Source: CADEFX01 sp046154585 (GTDB lineage: Bacteria > Pseudomonadota > Alphaproteobacteria > Rhizobiales > Hyphomicrobiaceae). Taken from it: a DNA stretch of 64,000 bases. The position numbers and the translations under genes are program-made. Within the stretch, counting starts at the first letter, position 1. Each line of letters begins with the position of its first letter. This document shows, in pieces, positions 55,388 to 64,000 of this stretch. The notes beneath the pieces were generated by a model, which worked only from the letters and a program-made list of their open reading frames with translations, did not search any database and was not told the origin of the DNA. The DNA lies in assembly GCA_046154585.1 (NCBI GenBank), contig JBJXDX010000126.1:1-64000 (forward strand), written 5' to 3'.

Positions 55388-58324
55388 ATGACGACAACAG
55401 GCACGTCCCATCGGCTGGCGGAGCGACTCAGGAAGGAGTTGCAGGGCGAGGTTCTGTTCGATGCCTTGAGCCGCGGCCGCTATTCCACGGACGCTTCGAT
55501 CTATCAGATCGAGCCGATCGGCGTGGTGGTGCCGAAATCGGCGGCTGACGTGGCCATTGCGGCGCAAATCGCGCGCGAGGAAGGGGTGCCCCTGCTGCCG
55601 CGCGGCGGGGGAACGTCGCAGTCGGGGCAGACGGTGGGCCGGGCGCTGGTGATCGACTTCACGAAGTACCTCAATCGCCTCGTCTCGGCGGACAAGGATG
55701 CGGCGACGTGCGTGGTCGAGCCGGGCATCGTGCTGGACGAGCTGAACCGGCAACTGCGCCCGACGGGGCTGTGGTTTCCGGTGGACGTTTCGACGTCGAG
55801 CCGGGCCACCATCGGCGGCATGACCGGCAACAACTCGTGCGGCACGCGCTCGATCCGCTACGGCATCATGCGGGATAACGTACTGGCGATCGATGCGATT
55901 TTGCCGGATGGAGCCGAAGCCCGTTTCGCTTCGGCAGGCGACGTCGATGGGCGCAACGTACCGGACAGTGCCCGCGAGCTCATGCGCGATCTGCTGGCGT
56001 TGGGGCGACGGGAGGCGGCGCACATCTCCGGGGCGTTTCCGGAGGTGTCGCGGCGGGTCGGTGGATACTTGATAGACGCGCTCGTTCCGAGCGACATCGA
56101 CGCTCTCGTCCACGGCAGCCGGCCCATTAATCTCGCGACGCTGCTGTGCGGATCGGAGGGTACGCTGGCGCTGTCGCGGCAGATCGAGCTGAAGCTGTCG
56201 CCGCTGCCGAAGAACAAGGCGTTGGGCATCTGCCATTTCGCGACCTTCCGCAAGGCCATGGAAGCGGCGCAGCACATCGTCAAGCTCGGGCCGGTCGCTG
56301 TCGAGGTGGTGGACCGCACGCTCATCGAGCTGGCGCGCGATATCGCCATGTTCCGGCCGGTGATGGAAACGTACGTGCGGGGCCGCCCGGATGCGCTGCT
56401 GCTCGTCGAGTTCGCGGAGGACGATCAGGCCGAAAACCTGCGCCGGCTCGAACGTCTGGACGAGCTGATGGGCGACCTCGGGCATCCGGGCAGCGTGGTC
56501 AAGGTTGCCGATGCGGCCGGGCAGAAGGCGGTGTGGGAGGTGCGCGCCTCCGGCCTCAACATCATGATGTCCATGAAGAGCGAGGGAAAGCCGGTCTCGT
56601 TCATCGAGGATTGTGCGGTCCCGCTGGAGCATCTGGCCGATTACACGGAGCGGCTGACGGCCGTGTTCGAGAAACATGGCACCAAGGGCACGTGGTATGC
56701 GCACGCCTCTGTGGGCTGCCTGCACGTGCGTCCCGTTCTCAATCTCAAGCTCGAGAAGGACGCCCACACCATGCGCGCCATCGCCGAGGAGGCGTTCGCC
56801 ATGGTCAAGGCCTACAAGGGGTCGCACTCGGGCGAGCATGGCGACGGCCTCGTGCGCTCGGAATTCCACCAGACGATGTACGGAGCCAAGACCGTGCGGC
56901 TGTTCGAGGAGGTGAAAGACCGCTTTGATCCCACGGGCCTGATGAACCCCGGCAAGATCGTGCGCGCCCCGCGCATGAACGACCGCAGCCTGTTTCGCTA
57001 CAAACCCGACTACGGCGTTGCTAGGATCGAGACCGCGCTCGACTGGTCGGCATGGCCGGGCGCCGGCGGCGGCTTCCAGGGCGCCGTCGAGATGTGCAAC
57101 AACAACGGCGAGTGCCGCAAGCATGTGGGCGGCACCATGTGCCCGTCCTTCCGCGTCACCGGCAACGAGCGCGACGTGACGCGCGGACGGGCCAACTCGC
57201 TGCGTCTGGCGATCTCAGGGCAGGTCGGCCCCGATGCGTTCGCCTCCGACGAGATGCTCGAGACGATGAAGCTGTGCGTCTCGTGCAAGGGCTGCCGGCG
57301 CGAATGCCCGACCGGCGTCGACATGGCGAAAATGAAGATCGAGGTGCTGGCGGCGCGCAACAAGCGTCAACCACTGCCGCTGCGCGACCGGCTGGTGGCC
57401 TATCTGCCGCGCTACGCGCCCTATGCGGCGCGGCTGGCGCCGCTGATGAATGCCCGCAACTGGCTGCCCGGCATTGCCAGCATGACAGAGGGCGTGACCG
57501 GTATGTCGGCGCGGCGCAAGCTTCCCGAATGGCGCGGACGGCTGTTCGATCCGAGCGAACCGTTCGGCCCGGCAGACGGCCGCGAGGTCGCGCTGCTGGC
57601 GGATACATTCAACACGTACTTCGAGCCCGAAAATCTCTGGGATGCCGTCGACGTGCTGGCAAAGCTCGGATACCGCGTCACGGTCCCGCGCGCGCCGGAG
57701 GGCGGGCGGCCTCTTTGCTGCGGGCGCACATTTCTGTCGGCCGGGTTGGTCGACGAAGCGCGTGCGGAAGCGCAGCGTATGCTGGCCGTCATTGCTCCGC
57801 TGGCGAGGCAAGACGTGCCCATCGTCGGCCTCGAACCGTCATGCCTGCTCTCGCTCAGAGACGAATTCCTGACCATGAAACTTGGCGAGGACGCAGCCGA
57901 GGTATCCAAGCAGGCCCTCATGTTCGAGGAGTTTCTGGCACGCGAAGCCGAGGCCGGCCGCATCAAGGGGCCGATCGGCCGCGCCACCGGCGAGGTGCTG
58001 CTGCATGGCCATTGCCATCAGAAGTCGTTCGGCGTCATGGGCGCTGTCACCAAGGCTCTCGGCCTGATCGAAGGCCTCAAGGTCGAGATGGTGGAGTCGA
58101 GCTGCTGCGGCATGGCCGGCGCCTTCGGCTATGGGGCCGATACTTATGATACATCGCTCGCCATGGGCGAGCTATCGCTGTTGCCGGCCGTGCGCGCTGC
58201 TCCCGCACAAACGCGGATCGTGGCCGACGGCTTTTCTTGCCGGCACCAGATCAAGGATGGGGCGGGCCGCCAAGCCCAGCATGTGGCTGCCATCCTGCGT
58301 GCGAGCCTCCCCTCCAGGGGATAG
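55388..58324 (+). CDS. FAD-linked and Fe-S D-2-hydroxyacid dehydrogenase (D-lactate/2-hydroxyglutarate type)
   Basis: A 978-residue fusion. The N-terminal FAD-binding domain (about 35-270) has VPLLPRGGGTSQSGQTVGRA, GGMTGNNSCGTRSIRYG and LLCGSEGTLALSRQIELKLS. The FAD-oxidase C domain (about 280-535) ends with the flavin-site SHSGEHGDGLVRSEF and FDPTGLMNPGKIV. The ferredoxin-like part has NGECRKHVGGTMCPSF and LCVSCKGCRRECPTGVDMAK (about 575-640). Two CCG-type domains follow (RPLCCGRTFLSAG; ESSCCGMAGAFGY, about 775-910). This is the layout of GlpC-tailed D-2-hydroxyacid dehydrogenases, which pass electrons to quinone. It is divergent from the aminotransferase and ahead of the TRAP genes, so a 2-hydroxyacid taken up by the transporter is a likely substrate. 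Confidence 0.93.
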   Translation: MTTTGTSHRLAERLRKELQGEVLFDALSRGRYSTDASIYQIEPIGVVVPKSAADVAIAAQIAREEGVPLLPRGGGTSQSGQTVGRALVIDFTKYLNRLVSADKDAATCVVEPGIVLDELNRQLRPTGLWFPVDVSTSSRATIGGMTGNNSCGTRSIRYGIMRDNVLAIDAILPDGAEARFASAGDVDGRNVPDSARELMRDLLALGRREAAHISGAFPEVSRRVGGYLIDALVPSDIDALVHGSRPINLATLLCGSEGTLALSRQIELKLSPLPKNKALGICHFATFRKAMEAAQHIVKLGPVAVEVVDRTLIELARDIAMFRPVMETYVRGRPDALLLVEFAEDDQAENLRRLERLDELMGDLGHPGSVVKVADAAGQKAVWEVRASGLNIMMSMKSEGKPVSFIEDCAVPLEHLADYTERLTAVFEKHGTKGTWYAHASVGCLHVRPVLNLKLEKDAHTMRAIAEEAFAMVKAYKGSHSGEHGDGLVRSEFHQTMYGAKTVRLFEEVKDRFDPTGLMNPGKIVRAPRMNDRSLFRYKPDYGVARIETALDWSAWPGAGGGFQGAVEMCNNNGECRKHVGGTMCPSFRVTGNERDVTRGRANSLRLAISGQVGPDAFASDEMLETMKLCVSCKGCRRECPTGVDMAKMKIEVLAARNKRQPLPLRDRLVAYLPRYAPYAARLAPLMNARNWLPGIASMTEGVTGMSARRKLPEWRGRLFDPSEPFGPADGREVALLADTFNTYFEPENLWDAVDVLAKLGYRVTVPRAPEGGRPLCCGRTFLSAGLVDEARAEAQRMLAVIAPLARQDVPIVGLEPSCLLSLRDEFLTMKLGEDAAEVSKQALMFEEFLAREAEAGRIKGPIGRATGEVLLHGHCHQKSFGVMGAVTKALGLIEGLKVEMVESSCCGMAGAFGYGADTYDTSLAMGELSLLPAVRAAPAQTRIVADGFSCRHQIKDGAGRQAQHVAAILRASLPSRG

Positions 58325-58530
58325 CGTCTGCAACTTCGTACCCTTCGGCAAGCTGCCATTCGACTTTCGTCGCAGACGACCCGGCAAAAACGTGTGCGAA
58401 CGAAGCGGCTTTAGTCGTGGTATACTTGCATACCAAGTCGTTTCTGAATTAAACGACAGGTGCTGCGCTCCGCTCAAAGGGGGCGCATTTTACAAGCGTT
58501 CAAAACGATTTCTCCAGGGAGGAGACTCAA

Positions 58531-59664
58531 GTGGCCAAAGACACCAAGGCAGTCAATCGTCGCCGGTTCCTGAAGGGCAGCGCGCTGGCGGCCGGTGCAG
58601 CAGCCGGCGCCGTCGCCATGCCGCAGGTCAGCCGGGCGCAGACGGTGACCTGGAAGTACCAGTCGACCTGGCCGACGAAAGACATCTTCCACGAGTTCGC
58701 GGCCGACTACGCCAACAAGGTCAACGAAATGTCGGGCGGGCGCCTCAAGCTCGAGGTGCTGGCGGCCGGCGCCGTGGTTCCGGCCTTCCAGATGCAGGAC
58801 GCGGTCAACTCCGGTATTCTCGACGGCGGCCACGGCGTGTGTGCCTACTGGTACGGCAAGCACAAGGCGTTCTCGCTGTTCGGCACGCCACCGTCCTACG
58901 GCTGGGACGCGCACGGCTTCCTCGGCTGGTTCTATGCCGGTGGCGGCGAAGCGCTTTACAACGAACTGATCAACGACATCCTGAAGATCAACACGGTCGG
59001 CTTCCTCTATTACCCGATGCCGACGCAGCCGCTAGGGTGGTTCAAGAAGCCGGTGACTGGTCCCGACGACCTGAAGAACGTCAAGTACCGCACGGTCGGA
59101 CTTTCGGCAGACCTGTTCAAGGAGCTGGGATGTGCCGTCACCATCCTGCCAGGAGGCGAAATCGTGCCGGCCATGGATCGCGGCCTGCTCGATGCAGCCG
59201 AGTTCAACAACCCCTCGTCCGACATCCTGCTCGGCTTTCCCGACGTCTCGAAGACCTTCATGGTGCAGAGCAACCACCAGCAGGCCGAGGCTTTCGAGGT
59301 CATCTTCAACAAGGGCAAGTTCAATGCCCTGCCGGCGGAGCTGAAGTCGGTCATCAAGTACGCTGCGTTTGCCGCCACGGCACATCAACTGAACATCGCA
59401 TATGATCGCTATTCGAAAGATCTGGAAGCGATCAAATCGCGCGGCGTTCAAGTGATCAAGACGCCGGACAGCGTCCTCACTGCGCAGCTCCAGGCCTGGA
59501 ACAAAGTCCTCGATGCGCAGCAAAAGGATGCCAATACGGGCGCGTTCTTCAAGAAGGTGGTCGATTCCCAGAAGGCCTGGGTCAAGCGCACAAGCGCCTA
59601 TCTGAACATCAACAACAACAGCAGTGCAGCGCTGGAAGCTGCCTATAAGCACTTCTTCGGCTGA
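58531..59664 (+). CDS. TRAP transporter substrate-binding protein (DctP family)
   Basis: A 377-residue periplasmic protein with a twin-arginine signal (NRRRFLKGSALAAGAAAGAV, cut near SRA-QTV). The mature chain has the DctP pattern: WKYQSTWPTKDIFHEFAADY, GRLKLEVLAAGAVVPAFQMQ, VKYRTVGLSADLFKELG (with the conserved Arg that holds the substrate carboxylate), ILPGGEIVPAMDRGLLDAAE and ADIVEFNNP-like EFNNPSSD. It is close to the group binding 2-oxoacids and other monocarboxylates (TakP-like). Start: GTG at 58531 behind AGGGAGGAGA. A hairpin follows at 59682 before the permease genes, as is common for over-expressed binding proteins. No gene is seen from 58325 to 58530. Confidence 0.93.
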   Translation: MAKDTKAVNRRRFLKGSALAAGAAAGAVAMPQVSRAQTVTWKYQSTWPTKDIFHEFAADYANKVNEMSGGRLKLEVLAAGAVVPAFQMQDAVNSGILDGGHGVCAYWYGKHKAFSLFGTPPSYGWDAHGFLGWFYAGGGEALYNELINDILKINTVGFLYYPMPTQPLGWFKKPVTGPDDLKNVKYRTVGLSADLFKELGCAVTILPGGEIVPAMDRGLLDAAEFNNPSSDILLGFPDVSKTFMVQSNHQQAEAFEVIFNKGKFNALPAELKSVIKYAAFAATAHQLNIAYDRYSKDLEAIKSRGVQVIKTPDSVLTAQLQAWNKVLDAQQKDANTGAFFKKVVDSQKAWVKRTSAYLNINNNSSAALEAAYKHFFG

Positions 59665-59681
59665 GGCACTCAGAAAAACGC

Positions 59682-59711
59682 GAACCCGCGCGGGCGTGCT
59701 CGCGCGGGTTC
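59682..59711 (+). terminator. Intercistronic hairpin between binding protein and permease genes
   Basis: Perfect 11-bp stem GAACCCGCGCG (59682-59692) and CGCGCGGGTTC (59701-59711), 8-base loop, no T-run. It probably protects the upstream message or partly terminates, giving more binding protein than permease. Confidence 0.7.
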
Positions 59712-59764
59712 TGCACGCAAGATAGACTGTGACGTACGCCCGGATCGCAGCGAGATATCAGGCC

Positions 59765-60352
59765 ATGAACCGTGCTCTGCTGATCATCGATGGGTTGAGT
59801 ACGTTCGTCGGCAAAACATTCGCGTGGATGATCCTGGCGATGACGTTCGCCATCTCCTACGAGGTCTTCTGCCGCTATGCGCTCGGCGCGCCGACCGATT
59901 GGGCGTTCGACGTCAGCTATATGCTGTATGGCACGCTGTTCATGATGGCGGGCGCGTACACCCTCTCCCGCAACGGCCACGTGCGGGGTGATTTTCTCTA
60001 TCGCACCTGGGCACCGCAGCGGCAGGCGCGGATCGATCTCGCCCTTTACTTCCTGTTCTATTTCCCGGGCATCCTTGCGCTCATCTACTCGGGCTGGGAG
60101 TACTTCAAGCTTTCCTATCTCCTGAACGAGCACTCGTCGGCGTCCCCGAACGGACCCATCGTGTGGCCGTTCAAAGCGGTCATTCCAATCGTCGGAGTAC
60201 TGATGCTGCTGCAGGGCGTCGTCGAGGCCTTGCGCTGCGTCGTCTGCATTCGCACAGGAGAATGGCCGCAGCGTCTGCATGACGTCGAAGAGATGGAGAA
60301 GATCATCCTGGAGCAGGCGCAAGCCAATCCAAACGGGCCGGGGACACGCTGA
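59765..60352 (+). CDS. TRAP transporter small permease (DctQ family)
   Basis: A 195-residue membrane protein with four predicted helices (about 10-35, 48-70, 88-110, 133-155). LIIDGLSTFVGKTFAWMILA, TFAISYEVFCRYALGAPTDW (the EVxxRYxFxxP-like DctQ motif) and MLYGTLFMMAGAYTLSRNGH VRGDF-type segments mark the family. The stop TGA overlaps the ATG of the large permease (TGATG at 60350-60354). The ATG at 59765 is chosen; a GTG at 59729 is possible. It pairs with the large permease to form the membrane part of the importer. Confidence 0.9.
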   Translation: MNRALLIIDGLSTFVGKTFAWMILAMTFAISYEVFCRYALGAPTDWAFDVSYMLYGTLFMMAGAYTLSRNGHVRGDFLYRTWAPQRQARIDLALYFLFYFPGILALIYSGWEYFKLSYLLNEHSSASPNGPIVWPFKAVIPIVGVLMLLQGVVEALRCVVCIRTGEWPQRLHDVEEMEKIILEQAQANPNGPGTR

Positions 60353-61710
60353 TGCTGACCGCGTTTCTCGGCTACCTCTCCATGCCGTTCATCACAGATG
60401 CCGGCATGGGCGTCCTCATGCTCTTTCTGTTCCTGATTTTCCTGATGCTGGGCTTTCCCATCGCGTTCACGCTGATGGCGATGGGCGTGGGCTTCGGCTA
60501 CTACGCCATGGGTCCCGCTGTCTTTCAGCTGTTCGTGCAGCGCACCTACAGCGTGATGGCGAACGACGTCCTGCTGTCGATCCCGCTATTCCTGTTCATG
60601 GGATATGTCGTCGAGCGCGCCAATATTCTGGATCGCCTTTTCAGGTCCATCCAGCTTGCCGCAAGCTGGCTGCCTGGATCTCTGGCTGTCGCGACGCTCG
60701 CCACGTGCGCGCTCTTCGCCACCGCGACCGGCATCGTGGGTGCGGTCGTGACATTGATGGGCTTGCTCGCTTTTCCGGCCATGCTGCGTGCGGGCTATGA
60801 CACGCGGCTGGCGGCAGGCGTGGTGTGTGCGGGCGGATGTCTCGGCATTCTCATTCCGCCCAGCGTCATGCTCATTCTGTATGGCGCGACGGCGGGCGTG
60901 TCGGTGGTCAAGCTTTACGCCGCGGCTTTCTTTCCCGGCGTTATGCTCGCCGGTCTTTACATGATCTATGTCGTTGTGAGGGTCGTGATCAACCCGGCGC
61001 TGGCACCGAAACTGCCGCCGGAGCAGCGCAACGTACCGCTGCTGAAGATCATCTACGAGCTCGCCACCTCATTCCTGCCGCTGGCGCTGCTCATCATGGG
61101 CGTGCTGGGCGCGATCATGTTCGGGTTTGCGACGCCGTCGGAGGCGGCTGCGATCGGCGCGCTGGGCTCACTCATTCTGGCGGTCGCTTATCGCTCGTTT
61201 TCGTTTGAGAAGCTGAAGGAGTCGGTGTTTCTCACTGCGCGCGCGTCAGCCATGGTGTGCTGGCTGTTCGTCGGATCGGCTGTGTTCTCAGCCGTGTTTG
61301 CCTACCTCGGCGGGCAGAAGGTCGTGGAGGAGTTCGTCCTGGCGCTGAACCTGAGCCCGACGATGTTCCTCATCATGACGCAAGCCATCATCTTCCTGCT
61401 GGGATGGCCGCTGGAGTGGACGGAGATCATCATCATTTTCCTGCCGATCTTCCTGCCGCTGCTCGACGACTTCGGCGTCGACCCGCTGTTCTTCGGCGTG
61501 CTGGTGGCGCTCAACTTGCAGACGTCGTTCCTGTCGCCGCCGGTGGCGATGGCGCCCTTCTATCTGAAGGGCGTCGCGCCCAAGCACGTGACGATCGACG
61601 AGATTTTCAACGGCGTGTATCCGTTCCTTGCCATCGTGCTGCTCTCCATGGTTGCATTCTATACGTGGCCGCAGATCGGTCTGTGGCTGCCGAACTACTT
61701 GTACAAGTAA
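60352..61710 (+). CDS. TRAP transporter large permease (DctM family)
   Basis: A 452-residue protein with about twelve membrane segments. GVLMLFLFLIFLMLGFPIAF, then NDVLLSIPLFLFMGYVVERA, CALFATATGIVGAVVTLMGL, GGCLGILIPPSVMLILYGAT and FGFATPSEAAAIGALGSLIL are the landmark motifs of the DctM family. The PPSVMLILY segment and the final ILVALNLQTSFLSPPVAMAP are involved in sodium-driven transport. It overlaps the small permease by one base pair set (TGATG), giving tight coupling. The amidase gene follows after 15 bases, so at least four genes seem to be transcribed together. Substrate: by context, probably a small carboxylic acid. Confidence 0.93.
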   Translation: MLTAFLGYLSMPFITDAGMGVLMLFLFLIFLMLGFPIAFTLMAMGVGFGYYAMGPAVFQLFVQRTYSVMANDVLLSIPLFLFMGYVVERANILDRLFRSIQLAASWLPGSLAVATLATCALFATATGIVGAVVTLMGLLAFPAMLRAGYDTRLAAGVVCAGGCLGILIPPSVMLILYGATAGVSVVKLYAAAFFPGVMLAGLYMIYVVVRVVINPALAPKLPPEQRNVPLLKIIYELATSFLPLALLIMGVLGAIMFGFATPSEAAAIGALGSLILAVAYRSFSFEKLKESVFLTARASAMVCWLFVGSAVFSAVFAYLGGQKVVEEFVLALNLSPTMFLIMTQAIIFLLGWPLEWTEIIIIFLPIFLPLLDDFGVDPLFFGVLVALNLQTSFLSPPVAMAPFYLKGVAPKHVTIDEIFNGVYPFLAIVLLSMVAFYTWPQIGLWLPNYLYK

Positions 61711-61725
61711 CGGGAGAGCCGCCGC

Positions 61726-63069
61726 ATGGCGTCTGCAAAGAACTCGCGCAAGCGCGAGCAGAAGCTCAATGAGCTGACGGCCAGCCGGGCCGTCACGCTG
61801 CTCCGCAAGGGGGACGTTTCCGCAGAAGATTACGCCAAGGCCTGCCTGGAGCGCATTTCGGAGCGCGAGGAGACGGTGCAGGCCTGGGTGCATATCGATC
61901 CAGACCACGTGCTGGCCCAGGCGCGCGCGGCGGACGATCTGCGCAAGGCCGGCAAGGGTATCGGCCCCCTGCACGGCCTGCCCGTTGGCATCAAGGACAT
62001 CATCGACACGGCGGACATGCCGACCCAGAACGGCTCGCCGATCTTCAAGGGCTATCAGCCGGCGCGCGACGCCTTCTGCGTGTCGACACTGCGGGCGGCG
62101 GGCGCCATCATCATGGGCAAGACGGTGACGACTGAACTTGCGACGTCGACGCCCAACAAGACGCGCAATCCGCACAATCCGGAGCACACGCCGGGTGGAT
62201 CGTCATCAGGATCGGCGGCGGGCGTGGCGGATTTCATGATCCCGGCGGCGCTCGGCACGCAAACGGGCGGCTCGGTGATCCGTCCCGCCTCCTATTGCGG
62301 CATCTACGGATTGAAACCGACGCTCGGCCTCATCTCGCGCCGGGGCGTCACGCTGCAATCGCACACGCTCGACACCGTGGGTGTCTATGGCCGGTCGCTG
62401 GAAGACCTCGCATTGCTGACCGACGTGCTATCGGCGCATGATCCGGACGATCCGGTCAGCTATGTGCGCGGGCGCACGAGCCTGTCGGCGGTCCTGGCGG
62501 AGAAGCCGCCGCTGCCGCCGCTGTTCGCGTTCTGCAAGACACCTGCCTGGGATCTGGCCGATGCCGTGACGCGGGAGGCGTTCGAGGAGCTTGTGGCCGA
62601 GCTGAAAGACCAGGTGCAGGAGGTGCAACTGCCCTCACTGGCAGATGCCATGGAGAACCAGCTCACCGTGGTCGGGGCCGAGAACGCGGCCTACTACGGC
62701 CCGTTGCTGGCGGGACTGAGCCCGGGTCTTGCCTCACGTGTGGAGAGCGGCGCAAAAGTCCTGGGCCGTGACTACATCAACGCCGTGAATGCGCGCGAGA
62801 CGATCTACGCGAGCATCGAGGATACGCTGCTGCACTACACGGCGATCCTGACACCGGCATCTCCCGGACCCGGCCCCAAAGGCCTCGGCTCCACCGGCAA
62901 TCCCGTCTTCAACGCCATGTGGACGTACCTTGGCGTGCCATGCGTGACGCTGCCGCTGCTGGAGGCCGACGGCCTGCCGTTCGGCGTGCAGCTCGTGGGC
63001 ATGCGCCGCGACGAGGGCCGGCTGCTGCGCACGGCGCGGTGGCTGGTGGAGCATCTGCGGAAGGTCTGA
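61726..63069 (+). CDS. Amidase (amidase-signature family)
   Basis: A 447-residue cytoplasmic hydrolase with the amidase-signature triad. The Lys is in GLPVGIKDIIDTADMPTQNG (about residue 91). The cis-Ser and nucleophile lie in TPGGSSSGSAAGVADFMIPA and ALGTQTGGSVIRPASYCGI (about 165-190). Further family marks are YGLKPTLGLISRRGV and HTLDTVGVYGRSLEDLALL. It lacks the features of GatA in a tRNA amidotransferase (no gatB/gatC near). It is more likely a catabolic amidase that frees ammonia from an amide, perhaps one imported by the TRAP system just upstream (15 bases). Start ATG at 61726 with GGGAG 10 bases upstream. Confidence 0.92.
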   Translation: MASAKNSRKREQKLNELTASRAVTLLRKGDVSAEDYAKACLERISEREETVQAWVHIDPDHVLAQARAADDLRKAGKGIGPLHGLPVGIKDIIDTADMPTQNGSPIFKGYQPARDAFCVSTLRAAGAIIMGKTVTTELATSTPNKTRNPHNPEHTPGGSSSGSAAGVADFMIPAALGTQTGGSVIRPASYCGIYGLKPTLGLISRRGVTLQSHTLDTVGVYGRSLEDLALLTDVLSAHDPDDPVSYVRGRTSLSAVLAEKPPLPPLFAFCKTPAWDLADAVTREAFEELVAELKDQVQEVQLPSLADAMENQLTVVGAENAAYYGPLLAGLSPGLASRVESGAKVLGRDYINAVNARETIYASIEDTLLHYTAILTPASPGPGPKGLGSTGNPVFNAMWTYLGVPCVTLPLLEADGLPFGVQLVGMRRDEGRLLRTARWLVEHLRKV

Positions 63070-63095
63070 AGACCCTGGGGTGGAGATTTTGCAGC

Positions 63096-63626
63096 ATGGC
63101 GAAGCTCGTCTTCGGAATGAACCAGTCCCTGGACGGCTATGTCGACCACCAGGAATTTTTGCCAGATCCCGCACTCTTTCATCATTGGATAGTGCACGTG
63201 CGCGGCCTGATGGGCAGTGTGTACGGCCGCCGCATGTACGAGGTCATGCGCTATTGGGACGAAGACCATCCTGAGTGGACCCCGGAACTCCGCGATTTCG
63301 CGGCGGCGTGGCGGAGCCAACCGAAGTGGGTCGTGTCGCGCTCGTTGAAGTCAGTCGGCCCCAACGCCACACTTGTTTCGGATGACATCGAGGCGGTGAT
63401 ACGCGGGCTGAAGACTCAGCTCGTCGGGGAGATTTCAGTTTCCGGACCAGACCTGGCGCGAAGCCTGACCGACCTTGGTCTTATCGATGAGTATCGACTC
63501 TACTTCCACCCCGTCGTGCTTGGTCGCGGCAAGCCATTCTTCGCCGGCCCCCGGCCGCCGCTGCGCCTTGTGGCCAGCGATCGGATCGGCGAGGACGCGA
63601 TCAGGTTAACGTACGTTCCTGCCTAA
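63096..63626 (+). CDS. DHFR/RibD-like reductase
   Basis: A 176-residue cytoplasmic protein with the fold of dihydrofolate reductase as in RibD C-terminal domains: MAKLVFGMNQSLDGYVDH (first strand), GSVYGRRMYEVMRYW, WVVSRSLKSVGPNATLVSDD, GEISVSGPDLARSLTDLGLI then DEYRLYFHPVVLGRGKPFFA. The run YxxxxxPVVLGxGxPFF is characteristic of this family. Such stand-alone members use NADPH, but their substrates are mostly unknown. The start at 63096 has GGAG about 14 bases upstream, rather distant. It follows the amidase by 26 bases and may be the last gene of that transcript. Confidence 0.87.
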   Translation: MAKLVFGMNQSLDGYVDHQEFLPDPALFHHWIVHVRGLMGSVYGRRMYEVMRYWDEDHPEWTPELRDFAAAWRSQPKWVVSRSLKSVGPNATLVSDDIEAVIRGLKTQLVGEISVSGPDLARSLTDLGLIDEYRLYFHPVVLGRGKPFFAGPRPPLRLVASDRIGEDAIRLTYVPA

Positions 63627-64000
63627 TCACGCAACTCGCCCCGGCGACGCACGTCCCTCCTGCCTCAACCGCCCAACGGATTGCAGCCCAATCGCTCCTA
63701 GGACGCCCTCTCTTAGGTATCACTGTCGCGAAGGGGCGATTGCACTAAACCGCTACGCGGTAGCCGCCTCATTCAGATTGTGATCAGGCTTTGAACTCAT
63801 AAAAGGAGAAACGCCTGCATCGAGTTAGGGCGCCGGGCTAGCAAGCCGGGGGATAGCAGACGGAATCGTTGCAGTGCGGAAGTGGTCGGCTTGCGGACAG
63901 AATTCCAGACCTGAAACATCGAGGGTGATCAGAGGCTTCGCAGTCGCACCGCTTTAATTTGGCCATGCCGTACGCACGGCAAGAGTCGGGCGCGTGATCG
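63627..64000. other. Gene-free right end
   Basis: No convincing frame on either strand. AAAAGGAGAAACG at about 63801-63813 looks like a ribosome site, but the frames behind it close quickly. No tRNA or hairpin terminator recognised. A gene may begin beyond the window. Confidence 0.5.

Noticed and set aside
55385..57124. A 579-codon open frame on the minus strand
   Set aside because: Antisense shadow of the FAD/Fe-S dehydrogenase gene.
61726..63069. GatA subunit of the tRNA amidotransferase
   Set aside because: The amidase signature fits both, but gatB and gatC are absent and the gene follows a TRAP transporter, which suggests a catabolic amidase.

Overview
The window looks like chromosome of an alphaproteobacterium of the order Hyphomicrobiales (Rhizobiales). 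The basis is high GC, HWE/HisKA_2 histidine kinases, DUF1236 and BA14K-type secreted proteins, a phasin, BcsS, an OpgGH pair, the LigC-type ligase with its partner exonuclease, and many copies of the alphaproteobacterial EcfG promoter signature. I cannot name a genus.

Left part, about 1 to 25,137: accessory DNA that reads as a decaying genomic island. It starts with the tail of an IS110-type transposase and ends at the 3' half of a tRNA-Gln (25088-25137) whose 5' half is missing, the usual scar left at the far end of an element integrated in a tRNA gene. Inside are short genes for membrane, periplasmic and stress proteins (GlsB/YeaQ-type, cupin, iron-permease-like, BA14K, PRC-barrel, DUF1236, matrixin protease), three sensor or regulator genes, an OpgG-OpgH glucan pair, a fatty acid desaturase, and an ATP-grasp ligase coupled to a zinc protease. 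Mixed in are broken genes: an ABC transporter with an internal deletion, an AI-2E permease with frameshifts, and tails of a methyltransferase, two SDR oxidoreductases, an alpha-oxoamine synthase and a membrane protein. Nine perfect GGAAC-N16/17-CGTT sequences sit in front of genes here, so the island appears wired to the EcfG general stress response.

Middle part, 25.1 to 47.2 kb: a TonB receptor of ZnuD type behind a Zur-like palindrome; a signalling pair made of a nine-HAMP hybrid kinase and a REC-PAS-HWE-REC protein; hydantoinase/oxoprolinase subunits (HyuA, HyuB); and a polysaccharide module in which a GGDEF-EAL protein diverges from an operon of a membrane-fusion protein and a PilZ-tailed glycosyltransferase. 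A PcfJ-like gene and a phasin follow.

Right part, 47.2 to 64 kb: palindromic repeats, the DNA ligase/exonuclease operon with a 52-codon frame between its genes, BcsS, a universal stress protein, an MFS carrier, then a catabolic block. That block contains a class V aminotransferase divergent from a large FAD/Fe-S dehydrogenase, a complete TRAP transporter (binding protein, small and large permease), an amidase and a DHFR-like reductase. It suggests uptake and oxidation of small organic acids or amides. No CRISPR array, rRNA or complete tRNA was seen.
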